Counted from the stretch's first letter, positions 41,217-52,534 are shown. The stretch: DNA of 64,000 nucleotides from Psococerastis gibbosa (GCA_963971405.1 OZ020487.1:9273344-9337343); one strand, 5' to 3'. The notes: generated by a model from the sequence alone, not told the origin. Numbers and translations: made by a program.

Positions 41217-43220
41217 CGGCATGTAGAGGGATGGTGGAACCAGATTAAAGACAATATACTACAAGCGGCAGACCAAGAAGTCCGAAACAATGATAGGCCA
41301 CAAGCACGAAAAGAATGGATCACAGAGGAAATCCTGGAGCTAATAGGGCAAAGGAGGGAAGCCAAAAAGGACAAATCGGAAGCAGGCCAAAGAAGGTATA
41401 AAACCTTGAGAAACAAGATTAACAAAGAATCGCGGCTTGCCAAGGAGTGCTACTACCAAGAGAAATGTCTTGAAATTGAGGAGCATATGGCGAAAGGAAA
41501 CACAGACGTTGCGTACAAGATGGCTAAGAGCTTCTTTAAGAATAAAAAGGGACAGTCGCCGGTGATCGAAAGCGCAGATGGGAAAATACTGTATGATGCC
41601 GATGCCATAACCAAAAGATGGCAGGAATACATTGAATAACTGTATGATGGAAATAGTGTTGTCAATGAGAATGAAATACTAGAAAACGAACCAGACGACA
41701 GTGAGTTAGGAGACAACATACTTAGAGACGAATTCGATCTAGCGGTAAAAAAGTTAAAAGCTAAAAAAGCCCCAGGAGTAGACGATATACCAGCAGAATT
41801 GTTAAAAAATATTGGGGAGAACTGCATGGAAGAGCTCTATAGACTGGTTTGTAAAATGTACAACACTGGCTCGATACCAAGAGACTTTGAGAAGTGCGTT
41901 ATTGTGGCACTGCCTAAGAAGGATGGGACCACCAAATGCGAACAACATAGAACGCTCAGCCTAATCTCCCATGCGTCCAAGATCCTGACCAATATAATTC
42001 TAAAGAGAATAAATCCGATATTTGAAGAGCGATTAACCCCAGACCAATTTGGGTTCCGCAATGGCAGAGGAACACGAGAAGCGATTGTATCACTAAGAGT
42101 ACTGCTAGAAAAAAGACTAAGAAGAAACCGTAGAACTTATATCGGTTTTATTGACCTGGAGAAGGCCTTTGACAAAGTCCAATGGAAAAAGCTCTTCGAA
42201 ATACTAAAAAAGTCTGGAGTCAAGCACAAGGACAGGAAAATCATATGGGCGCTATACAAGAATGAAGCGGTAGTCATAAGGTCTGGGACAGAAATTGGAG
42301 AGGCCAGAATACGTCAGGGGGTAAGACAGGGATGTTCGTTATCTCCGGCACTATTTAATATATACATACAAATGGCCTTAAACGAGATGAGAGAATCGCT
42401 GCTTGACGTAAGAGGTGTGAGAGTGCAGGGGGTAAAAGTTGACATGATACGTTTCGCTGATGACATTGCACTTATCGCTGACGACGAAGAGGAACTACAG
42501 CGTGCCTTAGAAACAATGCAGGACATATTGACAAGAGGATATAATATGACCATAAATAAAAGCAAAACCAAAGTCATGGTTGTGAAGAATAAGAATGACA
42601 TTAGCCAAGCATATGCATCCCTTGACAGAGTAGTTCTCAGCAGTGTCAAGCAATTTAAGCACCTGGGCAGCACAATAACAGAAGACAATAGCTCAGCGAT
42701 TGAAATAAACAGCCGTATCCAACAAGCCAAGGTGGCATTCAATAAAAAATCCAAGAATCTGGAATCCTATAACATAAAACTTACCATCAGGAAGCAATTT
42801 CTAAAAACATGTGTGTGGAGTGTTTTATTGTACGGCTGTGAAACCTGGACTATAGCAGATAAGGAACTAAAGAAACTCGAAGCTTTCGAAATGTGGTGTT
42901 AGAGAAGGATGCTACGGATCAGCTGGAGGGACCATGTGACAAATGAAAGAGTGCTAGACGCTATCGGGGAAGAAAGACAGTTAGTAGCCCAGATACGAAT
43001 CAGGAGAGCGAAATGGATGGGGCATTTGCTGAGGCACGAAAATCTGGTACACACTATTATCGAGGGCCCAGTAGAGGGAAATAACCGAAGAGGACGGCCG
43101 AAGAAGGAATTCATGGATCAAGTAAAAGAAGACGCAGGAGCAATATCATATCAAGAACTGAAGAGGAAGATCGAGGACCGAGTAAACTGGAGGACGATAT
43201 GCAGGGAGTTGAATGAATGA
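41217..43220 (+). pseudogene. LINE reverse transcriptase, two stops in an otherwise continuous frame
   Basis: One frame runs the whole length, about 660 codons, broken only by TAA at 41638-41640 region and TAG at 42900-42902 (at a position where related proteins usually have Trp). Order: basic connector; KAPGVDDIPAELLK; PKKDGTTKCEQHRTLSLISH (RT block before palm); FGFRNGRGTREAI; YIGFIDLEKAFDKV (motif A); RQGVRQGCSLSPALFN (motif B); FADD at 42453-42464 (catalytic motif C); FKHLGSTI; YGCETWTI; and a C-terminus with RRAKWMGHLLRHE and NRRGRPKKEF. Typical of RTE/L2/CR1-like insect LINEs; the exact clade is not assigned. The many internal ATGs are not real starts. Confidence 0.88.
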
Positions 43221-43355
43221 ATGAATGAATGAATGAATGAATAAATATATTTTTAAAAAAGAATGTTAAATAAGTACAATTTTGTTGCAATTGGAAGGGG
43301 GGCCTAAAGGATATCCCGTGCTGGGCCCCCCTTTTACAAAGATACAAAATAAATA
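43212..43355 (-). mobile_element. 144-bp LINE 3' end inserted in the LINE above
   Basis: On the minus strand: GGGGGGCCCAGCACGGGATA, an AT-rich stretch, and an (ATTC)n tail seen on + as (GAAT)n at 43212-43243. The GGGCCCAGCACGGG block matches 24265-24285. The 5-bp TSD is AGTTG. It disrupts the final codons of the host LINE, so the apparent stop at 43218-43220 belongs to the insert. Confidence 0.75.
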
Positions 43356-43395
43356 AGTTGCTGCCAACCAATCGCTAAGATTGTAACCTTAAGAA

Positions 43396-43960
43396 GAAGA
43401 ACTGCTGCTCCATGAGGAATATAATGCGCATTTAACCGCGATGGGTTTAAGCCTAATAACACAATAAGAGACGTATACGGGTAACCAAAGTCTAGACATT
43501 CTACATCTCTGGAGATTCCATAGTTCGGAATGATATGGCAAATAAGAACTTTATCGCTTCTGATAAGGTAAATTTTACGGTTTAAGGTTAGCTGCTGAAG
43601 ATATCTATGCTGTGGATGAGCAATTTCATCTAGATTACAACTTAATTCGTAACTAAAAGGCTAAGAGCTCCAGGGGTTTTAAAACACAATCGACTGTGAA
43701 ATTGTACGCAGGATTTTGGGTTTGTTTATCCTTAGGCATTGCATATATTCACATGTTATATATTATTGAATGCCTTAGGTTACGGTTGGGCTAACGAAAG
43801 TCAGGTAAAGCGTCCAGTAGTCTAACTAACAATGACGTCCATGTTCCAACAGCCTATCATATCCAAAAAAATGAATCCTGTCATCTTAAATTAATCTGAA
43901 TATACAATAGCTACCTTCAATGCTTAAGACCAGTGGCGTAACGGTCAGATTTGAAAGAGC
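43396..43960. other. No recognisable feature
   Basis: AT-rich DNA with no open frame or repeat match noted. Confidence 0.4.
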
Positions 43961-44500
43961 CCTTCTAATCAACACTCATGGACGTAAGCAGGTTTTTTAA
44001 TTCAGGGAGCATGACCCTTATGCAGGCCCCCGTATGAGCTCGGGGTACCTGAAGGGGGAAACTAAAAAGAAATGACTCTAACAGTGGAGTTTCACCAATA
44101 GAGAATGTAACTGCAAACAAAAGATCTCCCCCTGGGGAAATGTTTTGATAAAATGGGCCCAAAATAGTGGGGGATTACGTATTTTGATAGTACAAGTACG
44201 TCACGCTTTATTCACAAGTGCAGTATGTAATTTGGCTAGTAGGTTACCTGGAACACGATATGATGGGCGAATTATCGAACTAAATTCGAACTCACCCTAT
44301 AAGTTAAGTGATGAGAATTATTCTATTCAATAACATTTGAAGCTTTTCCTTGCGGAAATCAAATCAACCCTTCAGTCACTTGTGATATTAAATATCACAA
44401 GTGACTGAAGTGACTCGCAGGAAACCTAAAAAAGAGATGGGAGTAATAAAATCGGCCTGACTTCCGCTCTGTAAGTTAAGTAATGGACATAATTTTATTC
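43961..44500. repeat. Unclassified repeat with duplicated end and a perfect palindrome
   Basis: TATAAGTTAAGTGATGAGAA with TTCTATTCAAT near 44298 is repeated as TGTAAGTTAAGTAATGGACA with TTTATTCAATG near 44471. The 41-bp palindrome lies between them. The GGGGGAAACT and CCCCCTGGGGAAATG patches recall the interior of the hAT-like element at 1927-3265. Confidence 0.45.
44370..44410. repeat. 41-bp perfect palindrome
   Basis: Two 20-nt arms (CTTCAGTCACTTGTGATATT and its exact reverse complement) around a single A. No mismatches. Can form a hairpin or cruciform. Confidence 0.95.
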
Positions 44501-44990
44501 AATGAATTCGGAGGCCCTGGCTTACGGATTTCAAAAAAGCTGTCAGTCCAAAAAACTTGAAAAATTATTTTTTAGAACTTCCAAAAGTGTCAAGGGTGCC
44601 GCGACCATAAAGCTGTTAAATATGAAAAGAATGGGAATAAGTTGTCGGCATCTTTACATAATTCCAGCGGAGGACCTTTCAAGTTTCAGTTCACGAAACT
44701 TAAATAATTTCACAGACAGTCACGGACGAAAAATGGCAGGATTTCACTGAAAATCTAATTTCAAAAAATTAGAGCGGAATAAACTTAGTCATATTTCGCC
44801 ATCACCACAAGTTTAACGAGATTATGGAAATTTATCTCGTCAGCGAACGTTTGCTGCTGACGGTTAACTTATCGTTTACAACAAGTTTTGTTTGGGATAC
44901 CCCGTGGTTGGATTTCACATAAGTCCCCGTCGGGAGTAATATCGATATACGAGTATAAGCAGTTATGTGGACTCCGCTTGTATCAGATTT
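44501..44990. other. Unrecognised open frame, not called as a gene
   Basis: 44502-44750 is open for 82 codons (MNSEALAYGFQKS at the start) but overlaps the duplicated repeat end and has no domain, polyadenylation or splice evidence I can point to. The rest is AT-rich. Confidence 0.35.
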
Positions 44991-45330
44991 GTTTGTAATG
45001 CTTCAAATGGCTGCCTAGGAACATTAGAGAGGTGGAAGAAATACCTGTTTTTAGAAGAAAACTAAAGAGGCACCTTAAGGAAAAAGGTTTTTTGTGGAGG
45101 ACATGATGTGGAACTAGACAGCCGATGTTCTTCTCATTATTCTCAGTGCAAATAGTACTAAAACCTCTGCCTACAACTTAATTGGTAGGCTATATTGCTT
45201 TAGGCTATTGGTGTTTTATTTATTTATTTGTTAGTTATTGTGTTTTAGTTGATAGAACGCATATTGTTTTCATTGCAATGAATCAATACATAATTATCTA
45301 TTCTCTATATATTTACGGCTGAAATCGTTC
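44991..45330 (+). pseudogene. 5'-truncated LINE: last codons and 3' UTR
   Basis: The frame reads WLPRNIREVEEIPVFRRKLK, RHLKEKGF and stops near 45105. LPxxIRxxxxxxxFRRxLKxHL is a well-known ending of jockey/CR1-type ORF2. An AT-rich 3' UTR follows, with (TTTA)n-like sequence near 45217-45235. Confidence 0.7.
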
Positions 45331-45514
45331 ACTTTTTATTAGATAATAAAGAATGTAACTGTATGGAATTTTGTAGCCGGCATTTGTAAAATCTAACCAA
45401 TCCATTTATTTACGCCACTTTTTTTTTTTAACGCCTGGAGTCAAACTGTGGCGCCAAAATAGCATAGAAATGTTTTGTATCGTATTAGCCGGCAAGCCAA
45501 CATTCCCGTTATAG
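45331..45514. other. No recognisable feature
   Basis: AT-rich spacer between a LINE end and a foldback. Confidence 0.4.
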
Positions 45515-45692
45515 CCTTGTATAGTAAAAAATTCGCTGAGTGAAGCCATACGTCACAGCAGAAAATCATTTGCAAAATGACTGTTTTTCTCGTAACACTT
45601 GCGCAGTGTGCATCAGTGAACTTACCGTAAATTCTGCTGTGCTGTATGGCTAAACTCAGCGTATAGTTTTACTATAGTACGATAATTTCGGG
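45515..45692. mobile_element. Foldback MITE
   Basis: TAGTAAAAAATTCGCTGAGTGAAGCCATACGTC-type left arm (GCTGAGTGAAGCCATAC, CACAGCAGAA) is mirrored by TTCTGCTGTG and GTATGGCTAAACTCAGC on the right. Outer TATAGTAAAA and TTTTACTATA also pair. No TSD resolved; TA is possible. Confidence 0.65.
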
Positions 45693-46384
45693 TTTATTTC
45701 CAGATTAAATAATACACTGGTTGTGATAAAATCATCATTAACCACAAGGTGACACCAGTCTGCGGTTTTTATTTGAAATATTGGTTAAATAAAATGCATT
45801 TAATAGAATATATAATAATTATAAATTTTAATATGTGTTATCTACAATAAAATGTCTTGCAGTTGAAACGCATGTGATATGTACGGTATATTACGCACAA
45901 AGAGGAAAACAAACAAAAAAATACGATGTGTTAACAGAGTTTTAATATTAAAACAAAAAACAGAGAAAATAATGCCACCCCCAGTGAAAACTAATGGAAG
46001 CTGCTAACTTAATTAAAACTCCCGACCACACCAGCACCTTTTTTTTCTTTGGACTATAATATACTCGGAAAAGGCGAAAAAAAATGGAAAATATTCCAGC
46101 GGTTTTCTAAATAAATAAAAGTCAAAAAGTGGGGAGATAGCGGGAATTTGCTCTCCAGCTTAGCTGAAGAAAAATGGTGGGCCATGTGGGGATCTTGGAT
46201 CTTAGAACTTGGCTGGAATGCTTATATAAGCTCATGAGTGGATTATGAATACCAAACAGCTCTACGCTGCTGTCATGTTTAAGATAACTTAACTCTTTAT
46301 TTTACTCAGACTTAACTGGTTCAGCATCAGAAAAGCCTTGGCTACTGCTGTAGAAACTCGGAGTCACAGTCTCACGCTATACTG
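45693..46384. other. No recognisable feature
   Basis: AT-rich. No open frame of interest. Confidence 0.4.
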
Positions 46385-46668
46385 GGTTTTCCAGATTTCT
46401 TCTTCTTCCCTCTTAATGCTGCGTGCGCAGCGAGAATGGGGTCACCCCAGACCCATTTCCTGAACTCGCCCCGGTCGGACACTAACGCCTTCAGCTCGGC
46501 CATGATTTTTCCTCTTGCCCCGGCGAGTTGCTCACTTTTTTCCTTGTCCTCGGTCTGCCGAGGAGTCTTCTACCTTGTGGCCGTACTTCCATCAACCTCA
46601 GGGTAGTCCTATTCTCGTCCATCCTTTGAACGTGGCCAAACCATTGCAGCTGCTTGTTCCAATTTAAA
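46385..46668 (-). pseudogene. 5'-truncated LINE: C-terminal end, minus strand
   Basis: Read on the minus strand: QLQWFGHVQRMDENR, then GRRLLGRPRTRKK, followed by a frameshift and stops, and a tail of GAAGAAGAAG. WxGHxxRMxxxR and GRP(R/K) are conserved in LINE ORF2 C-termini, as in the LINE at 43012-43105. Decayed. Confidence 0.65.
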
Positions 46669-47330
46669 AGTTAAGGGATAGATTTAAAAATAGTTTGTAA
46701 GCAGTAAGCAGTGTGTGAGTTTTTGACAAAATTAATCAATTAGTCGTTTCACAGTTCAATGATATATAAAATCCCTTTCGGCTCTGGCCGATCGGGGAGA
46801 TTCCGCAGACCCCGCTTTTCTTCTACGTTACCTACGCTATGTGTGTAGCAAAAAATTAAAAAAAACTGCATTATTTTCCCGACCGCAGCATCAGCACACA
46901 AAACACTCCTTTGTTCCAAATTTCACACCACAATGACGACTATTTTTTACTTATTAAATTATTTTTACTTTGACTGGACGTCATCTTGAAATTGTTGATT
47001 TTGTTGATAACAATTATTGTAGATAATAATACGGGCTTTCAGTCACATTTAAATTCATTCCTCTGGGACCAATATTAACTGAGATATGAATTATATGAGG
47101 TTTCAATCGGCCACCATCTTAATGTAACTAAATAGTGAATCTAGCTGGTTAACGAACTCGAACAAGACATTATTTTTATGATCAATTTTTGGGCCAAGTT
47201 TCATAAAAATCAGATAATATTTACCGCAGTTAGAGTGTTTCCTCAAATCGACATACATACATGCATACATACATATAGGCCTATATACAGGTATATATAG
47301 CATATTTTAATATATATATTTCGACTGTCC
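46669..47330. other. No gene; CATA microsatellite
   Basis: AT-rich. TTTTTGGGCCAAGTTTCATA and ACATACATACATGCATACAT (about 47250-47272) resemble the generic CATA-bearing repeats at 55008-55030. Confidence 0.4.
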
Positions 47331-48690
47331 GTGTGTACAAGGGCCTCCTCTCAAGCGACTGGACCGATTTTGATGATTTTTTTTGTGTGTGTTCAAGGAG
47401 ATTCGAGAATGGTTAGTTAACAATTTGGTCCACTGGAGAATGTTTTTATAATTAATTTTAGTAGTTTCAGTAGTTGTTGATTTTGGAATGTTTTACATTG
47501 GATCCGGCCAACCGACATCTAGCGGCAGGCTGCACTACCATTAATTTTCGTTTATCCCGACAGTTGGCGCTACCATCGCCAACCGAGATCAACGGGAGAT
47601 ATTTCTGATGACGTCACACTAGCGCATGCGCATCTTATCTGCAAGTTTTGTCTGCTGCGAAGCAAATAAATTACCATTTTGCATTGTTTTAGTCGGCGTT
47701 TGAGTAGGGTGGCCAGATATTATACTCTTCTCAAGTGTATTTATACTCTTTTGTGTTCCAAATTCGACATGCTCTTTCTTTTTGTGCTTTTGATGCAAAT
47801 ATACTCTTTTTTTAAATTAGAATATCTACTCTTTTACAGAATTTTGTAATTTTGACGCTGGGGGAGAAAGAGAAGAGGAAGTGAACTCTTCAGCTAATTA
47901 GAAGTAACTTAGGTCGGATAAAAATACACAAGGTAGAATGGAATAATAGTTTTATTATTCAAGTAGCTATTGCTTATTAGTAATAGTAAAATTTTATGGG
48001 GCGGGTTATGTATGCGAATATTTAATCTTGTTATCCTTGGATTTTTTGGTAAATCACTAAAGACTTAAACAATCAGTGATCTAAAGAGGAGAGTGTGACA
48101 CACAACCTCCCCCCCCCCCCGCATGGCTCTAGTCTCTTACGTATATAGATCTTGTATTGTATATATGTATATATACTCTTTTCGTTTTGGAAATCTAGCC
48201 ACCCTACGTTTGAGTGTTTTCCATATTATTTCCTTTATTTTTGCAAAAATCATTATGCGAACTTCTGCCTGACCGACGAAACGGGAATAATGCCGAAACT
48301 GCTCCATTACTCCATTAACAAAACAAAAAAAGACGATGAAATGCACACTTGCCAGCGTTACGGCTATGGGTATTTAAACAATTAATAATAGGAGTTATTG
48401 TCATAAAATGGTGGGTAGTCGTTTATGGAATGTTTTTACACGAATGCAAGGTAATATACACCCAAATAACTCGTTAAAAATGTAAAAAATCACTCAATTA
48501 TTTCAAATTCCCTATGGCACCACATGCATTTCACCGGGCCATTTGCTTCGCAGGGTTCCACCGCCTTTTTTTTTATGACAACAACTCACGTTTCTCACAG
48601 CCTTTTTGAATGTCATTGCGCATCAGAAATATCTCCCACTGACATCTGACTGAAGCCATGACCACGCCTACTTATAGGGGCATTTTGGCG
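47331..48690. repeat. Unclassified repeat region hosting a hAT-like element
   Basis: GACTGTCCGTGTGTACAAGG and GCGACTGGACCGATTTTGAT recall phrases inside family A. ATATTTCTGATGACGTCAC at 47599 and TCAGAAATATCTCCC at 48625 are related and inverted. The hAT-like element at 47705-48206 splits this region at CGTTTGAG. No gene called. Confidence 0.45.
47705..48206. mobile_element. 502-bp hAT-like element with 8-bp TSD
   Basis: Termini TAGGGTGGCCAGAT and, reversed, TAGGGTGGCTAGAT (13 of 14). Perfect TSDs CGTTTGAG at 47697-47704 and 48207-48214. The interior repeats TATACTCTT several times near both ends. No transposase. Confidence 0.92.
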
Positions 48691-48829
48691 CGAAATTCAA
48701 ATTTAATAGTTTTATTAAATGTTTTCTTTATTGTTTTCTTTGTTGTTTCATATATTATTATATTTATTTTTTACATTTATTACATATATTGTTTAAAACG
48801 GAAATAGCCGAAGTCGGGTGGCTTCAATC

Positions 48830-49025
48830 CGAATGTTTACGATGAGTCTATAGTTTTACTATGTCTATGGTGTGACCACAATTAATTTACATGAGCAGTG
48901 GGCGCGAGGCCGAAGGCCGAGCTGCCGCCGGCCGCAGTCCCAAATGGTGGAGGCAGCAGCCGAAGGCTGCTGCGCCGGGAACCGCTTGTATATAATCTGT
49001 TATATATATATATATAGTCTATAGC
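48830..49025. repeat. GC-rich island, copy 1
   Basis: GGGCGCGAGGCCGAAGGCCG, AGCTGCCGCCGGCCGCAG and GGCAGCAGCCGAAGGCTGCTGC, several of them self-complementary, in AT-rich surroundings. Bounded by AGTCTATAGTTTTACTATG on the left and TATATAGTCTATAGC on the right. A related island in the opposite orientation is at 53655-53800. Confidence 0.5.
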
Positions 49026-49879
49026 ATTTTGAACGGAGGGTGGTTTTAGGTTAGGGGGTCATGAAATGAGAAGTTGTGAAGAAATTTTCCAAAAGTCGAA
49101 CATTGGTCGCCTTCTCAACAGGTAGATGATGAATCTCCCTAAAAAACTTTCTCTACAATCTGAACACATTTCCTCTGCTGATTTACGACTATTCTATAAA
49201 ATCTGTTTAATGCCTTTGATCGGGTTTTCCTGCAGTGATAATATTTCTGGTGAGAAAATTTAAATTACTTGCGAAATGTATATGAACACGTATTAAATGA
49301 ATATGTATTTTTGATTAAATTTTCATCTAAACACTTTCATTTCATGTCTTTATGGATATGGAGCGAAGAAAATTACGGAAGTTAAAAATACACGTCCATT
49401 CCTTGTTTCAGAGTATTTAGAAACCGGGTTCTTAATGAAATAGTGTTAATACTCAGATTAAATTATTCCTCACTATTAATCTTATTAGAACACTGTTCAC
49501 ATTAGGTAGTAAAATAACGTTGTTCTGTGGTCCATTTTCTGCATTTCCATATTCGTGGGAAACAACTCATTGAATGGAAAAATAAAAATAAAAAAAAATT
49601 GTCTTAACAGCTTATAGCAATATGCCTATACTCACCAATTTGTGCTGGTACTTTTTTATCACATCTAATAATAATAACTGTAATTAATGCAAAAATTAAA
49701 ATGTAAATATTTAATCTTAACTCATAGCCGGTCATAATATTTACTTGAACTTTGGAACCATAATATTTTTTTCAAGCCTTAACCTTACAACCCCCCCCCC
49801 CCCTCCCCAAATGACGGAGCGAGAATACCCCTTTATTCAGAGCGCTACTGTTAAGGTAATAAAATAAATTACCTTATAT
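49026..49879. other. No gene; poly(C) run
   Basis: AT-rich. A C run at about 49791-49803. Nothing else recognised. Confidence 0.4.
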
Positions 49880-50038
49880 CATGGACGGATACAGGGGGGG
49901 GGGCAGGGGAGGGGGGGGGGGCTTGCTTCCCCCAAAATTGGGTAAATCTATTGTAAGTTAATTAATTACGCTCTGATTAAATCGATACTAGTACAAAGGT
50001 TCCCCCCCCCCCCCCCCAATGGGCTGGATCCTGCCTTG
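49880..50038. mobile_element. hAT-like poly(G)/poly(C) MITE
   Basis: CATGGACGGATACAGG plus a G run on the left; a C run with GGGCTGGATCCTGCCTTG on the right. Termini are imperfectly inverted. Same family as 51137-51305, which has a clear TSD. The TSD here is not recognisable. Confidence 0.65.
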
Positions 50039-50540
50039 TATGGATGCATTAATTCAAATTAGGTCTACGTAGGATAAAGTGTAAGGAGTTAAGACAGTAG
50101 ACAGTACTTCACTGTTACTCAGTGTTAAGCTTAGCCAATGAAAAATTGGTAGTCACTGTGGGATTCTGTACTCCTGGTTACACCCACTTAAACTTAAAGC
50201 CAGAAAGTGAATTATGAACACCACCACACAAATACGAGGTGATGTAAGTTATACGCTGTCACGTTTTTTATGCAGCCTGCGGTCTCTGATTTTTGGATTT
50301 TTCTTTGTTGGTGAGTGGACGTTGAAAAATTTAGTGAAAGTTTTATTCTCGAAACGATGACTGGATCGTTTATTGCATGAAATTTTCAGGAGGGGAATTT
50401 CCCGAGTTTTCTGCGGAAAAGTCAAAAACTTTTACAGGGGAGATTTAAACTTTGCTAACATTTAATCTGATATGTTTGATATCCAAAGTTTGTGGAAAAT
50501 TCTTTTATTAACGGCCATCGATAGTGGAGAATCATTTAGA
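50039..50540. other. No recognisable feature
   Basis: AT-rich; no gene or repeat identified. Confidence 0.4.
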
Positions 50541-50802
50541 CGTGCATTCCACTGGTCAATTTTTCCGTCATTTGTTATTTAAAAAAAAAACACTGAGATT
50601 TTTGTTTTAAGGAGACTATTATGTAGATACTTAACTTATCTATTATAAATTAAGTTATATAATATGGTAGAGACTTATGATGTCTGCATATTATAGATGA
50701 TGTTAAGTTTCTACATAATAGTCTCCTTAAATCTTAGTACAAAAATCTCAACATTTTTTATAATCACAAATGACGGAAAAGTTGACCATTGGAATACACG
50801 CA
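50541..50802. mobile_element. Foldback MITE
   Basis: CGTGCATTCCACTGGTCAAT and TTTTTCCGTCATTTGT on the left pair with ACAAATGACGGAAAA and GTTGACCATTGGAATACACG on the right. Arms continue through AAGGAGACTATTATGTAG / CTACATAATAGTCTCCTT. The TTCCA terminus recalls the Harbinger-like group, but I could not confirm a TSD. Confidence 0.7.
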
Positions 50803-51128
50803 TTACTATAGAAGAACTCGATTAGTGAATACTCGGATAAGAAAGTAACTTTGATAATCATTAAAATGGTTTTTTTTTGCTCCCGCCCAAGACCTTTGGG
50901 GTGGTAGTTTGTCGTATTTGTACACTTAAACTTATACTGACTTATTTAAGACGCATTATCTCTGCCTACCATTTTTTGTAAAAAGCTTAATCCCCTACAA
51001 ACTCTTTCATGAATAGTTCTGATTAACCTTTTCAGTCGTCATACAGTAACCAGCTGCTGTGCCCATGTCGAGTAGCGAACCTAGGTTCAACCTATATTTA
51101 TACAGGATAATAATGTCCAGAGGGACCT
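50803..51128. other. No recognisable feature
   Basis: AT-rich spacer without gene or repeat match. Confidence 0.4.
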
Positions 51129-51136
51129 ACTTACAG

Positions 51137-51305
51137 AAAGAACAGATACAGGGGGGGGGGGGGGTACCTGCCCCACCCCAAAATTTGGTAAATGTATTGT
51201 AAATCAATTTATTACGCTCTGACTTAATCGATCTTACATATGTATATCCTATTTTGACCCACAACTACCCCCCCCCCCCAAAAAAATGGGCTGGATCCGT
51301 CCCTG
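51137..51305. mobile_element. hAT-like poly(G)/poly(C) MITE with 8-bp TSD
   Basis: AAAGAACAGATACAGG plus a G run on the left; a C run, GGGCTGGATCCGTCCCTG on the right. Perfect TSDs ACTTACAG at 51129-51136 and 51306-51313. The left terminus has drifted from CAGGGACGGATC. Confidence 0.8.
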
Positions 51306-51394
51306 ACTTACAGTGGCCCATATGTCCCTTGTTCAATGCCAACAACCCTATTGATTTCATAAATTATTATTATTATTATTATTATTATTTTCTT

Positions 51395-51565
51395 TTCTAA
51401 AAAGATAAATCGCATACAAAAAATTTAATGAATGTATCCGATTGACCTTTTCAGTCGCCTCTGTAGGTTATTAATCGTGATGAGTACGACACGTATCCGA
51501 TTGCATGGCGTGTAAAGACTCGCACAAGTGAAAACACGTTACCACCTGGCCGTCAAAGTTGATAA
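51395..51565 (-). repeat. SINE-like repeat, family 1
   Basis: GATAAATCGCATACAAAAAA, CCGATTGACCTTTTCAGTCG, GTACGACACGTATCCGATTG and ACGTTACCACCTGGCCGTC. Nearly the same as 37400-37580. An (ATT)n run lies immediately to the left. Confidence 0.8.
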
Positions 51566-51734
51566 TTATATTGTTTCCGTAAGAACTTTGGGCCACTGGC
51601 AGCTGGTATAATTCCTCGATGTCAACCTAAGCCGGTTACAAGCGATAATTGACAAGCTTGCCATTCGCGCAGTGTAACAGGTGCATGACAGGATGCATGA
51701 CTTAACCAAGTACAGATAAATAAATACTGACTCT

Positions 51735-51885
51735 TTGTTCTATTACTCAGTCAACCTAGCTTATAAAGGCCCGGGACCGTTTGCTTTACGTGCCTTTACA
51801 TGGCCAGAAGTGTGGGACTCGAACCAACAACCCTTCGGGTGAAAGTCGGAGTCTGAACCACTTCTCTACATGTCCTGACAAATAT
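51735..51885 (-). repeat. tRNA-derived SINE, family 2, internally shortened
   Basis: GTCAACCTAGCTTATAAAGG lacks the usual GGAGTTAGGG segment. GTGTGGGACTCGAACCAACA (B box on the minus strand) and CTACATGTCCTGAC (start) are present. The open frame at 51781-52044 crosses it and is not a gene. Confidence 0.75.
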
Positions 51886-52200
51886 GAGTCTAGATATATT
51901 CTAAAATTGCCTTTTTTACATTTTTTACCCCCGGCTTGGTTATCACCAAACGACATGGTAGACCGGCAGGTGTACTATGGCGTAAAGAAAATAAGTTATT
52001 CTAGGGTTAAAAATGTAAATAAATCACGTTTGAATAGAACTTAGCATTCTAAAATTGTTTTTCCTGATTTGCTTCTCTATTCTACTATATTCTATATTCC
52101 AGCAGGTAGCCTATCATTCGCTCAACAACTCAACAACCGGCTTGCAAACTTGCCAACACCCAGTGGCGGATTTACCACAAGGCAGATCAAGCACGTTTTT
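51886..52200. repeat. Family G piece
   Basis: TTACATTTTTTACCCCCGGC, CGGCAGGTGTACTATGGCGT and GGGTTAAAAATGTAAATAAA are related in reverse to 19450-19635. Extent uncertain. Confidence 0.45.
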
Positions 52201-52522
52201 GTGTCCGCGCGCGTGCAGATGCTTGAGTTATATTTTTGTGGTGATTTTTAAAAACGTGTAAGCTTATTTAAAGAAAATTGTATTTTATGTTCCGTTCCCA
52301 TTTAAAGAATTAAAAAAAGAAGTCACCGGAAGTAACTACCTTTACGTTCTGTTGCCATGAATTTTTGCATTATTACGTTGATAGTGTCTCCCGCGCCATT
52401 TAAATAAATGAATGCATAGGTAAATAAAGGATATATAGGTAATAATAAATAAATAACCTATACCAACTCCTAACAGTGAGACTTTAGCCTAAATGTCCGC
52501 AAAATTTCTTATGCTTGTGCCC
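52201..52522. other. No recognisable feature
   Basis: AT-rich; an AAATAAATGAATG-like run at about 52402. No gene. Confidence 0.4.
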
Positions 52523-52534
52523 GCGTAAACCCTA

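Larger units (their letters stand above)
41217..43395 (+). mobile_element. 5'-truncated LINE with RT, 3' UTR interrupted
   Basis: Coding remnant 41217-43211, an insert at 43212-43355, then the LINE end GTTGCTGCCAACCAATCGC to TTAAGAAGAAGAA. AGTTG on both sides of the insert (43207-43211, 43356-43360) marks its TSD. The 5' edge is where the frame opens after TAA at 41214. The endonuclease is missing. Confidence 0.8.

Noticed and set aside
44502-44750. 82-codon frame
   Set aside because: It starts in a duplicated repeat end and shows no domain or signal; not enough to call a gene.
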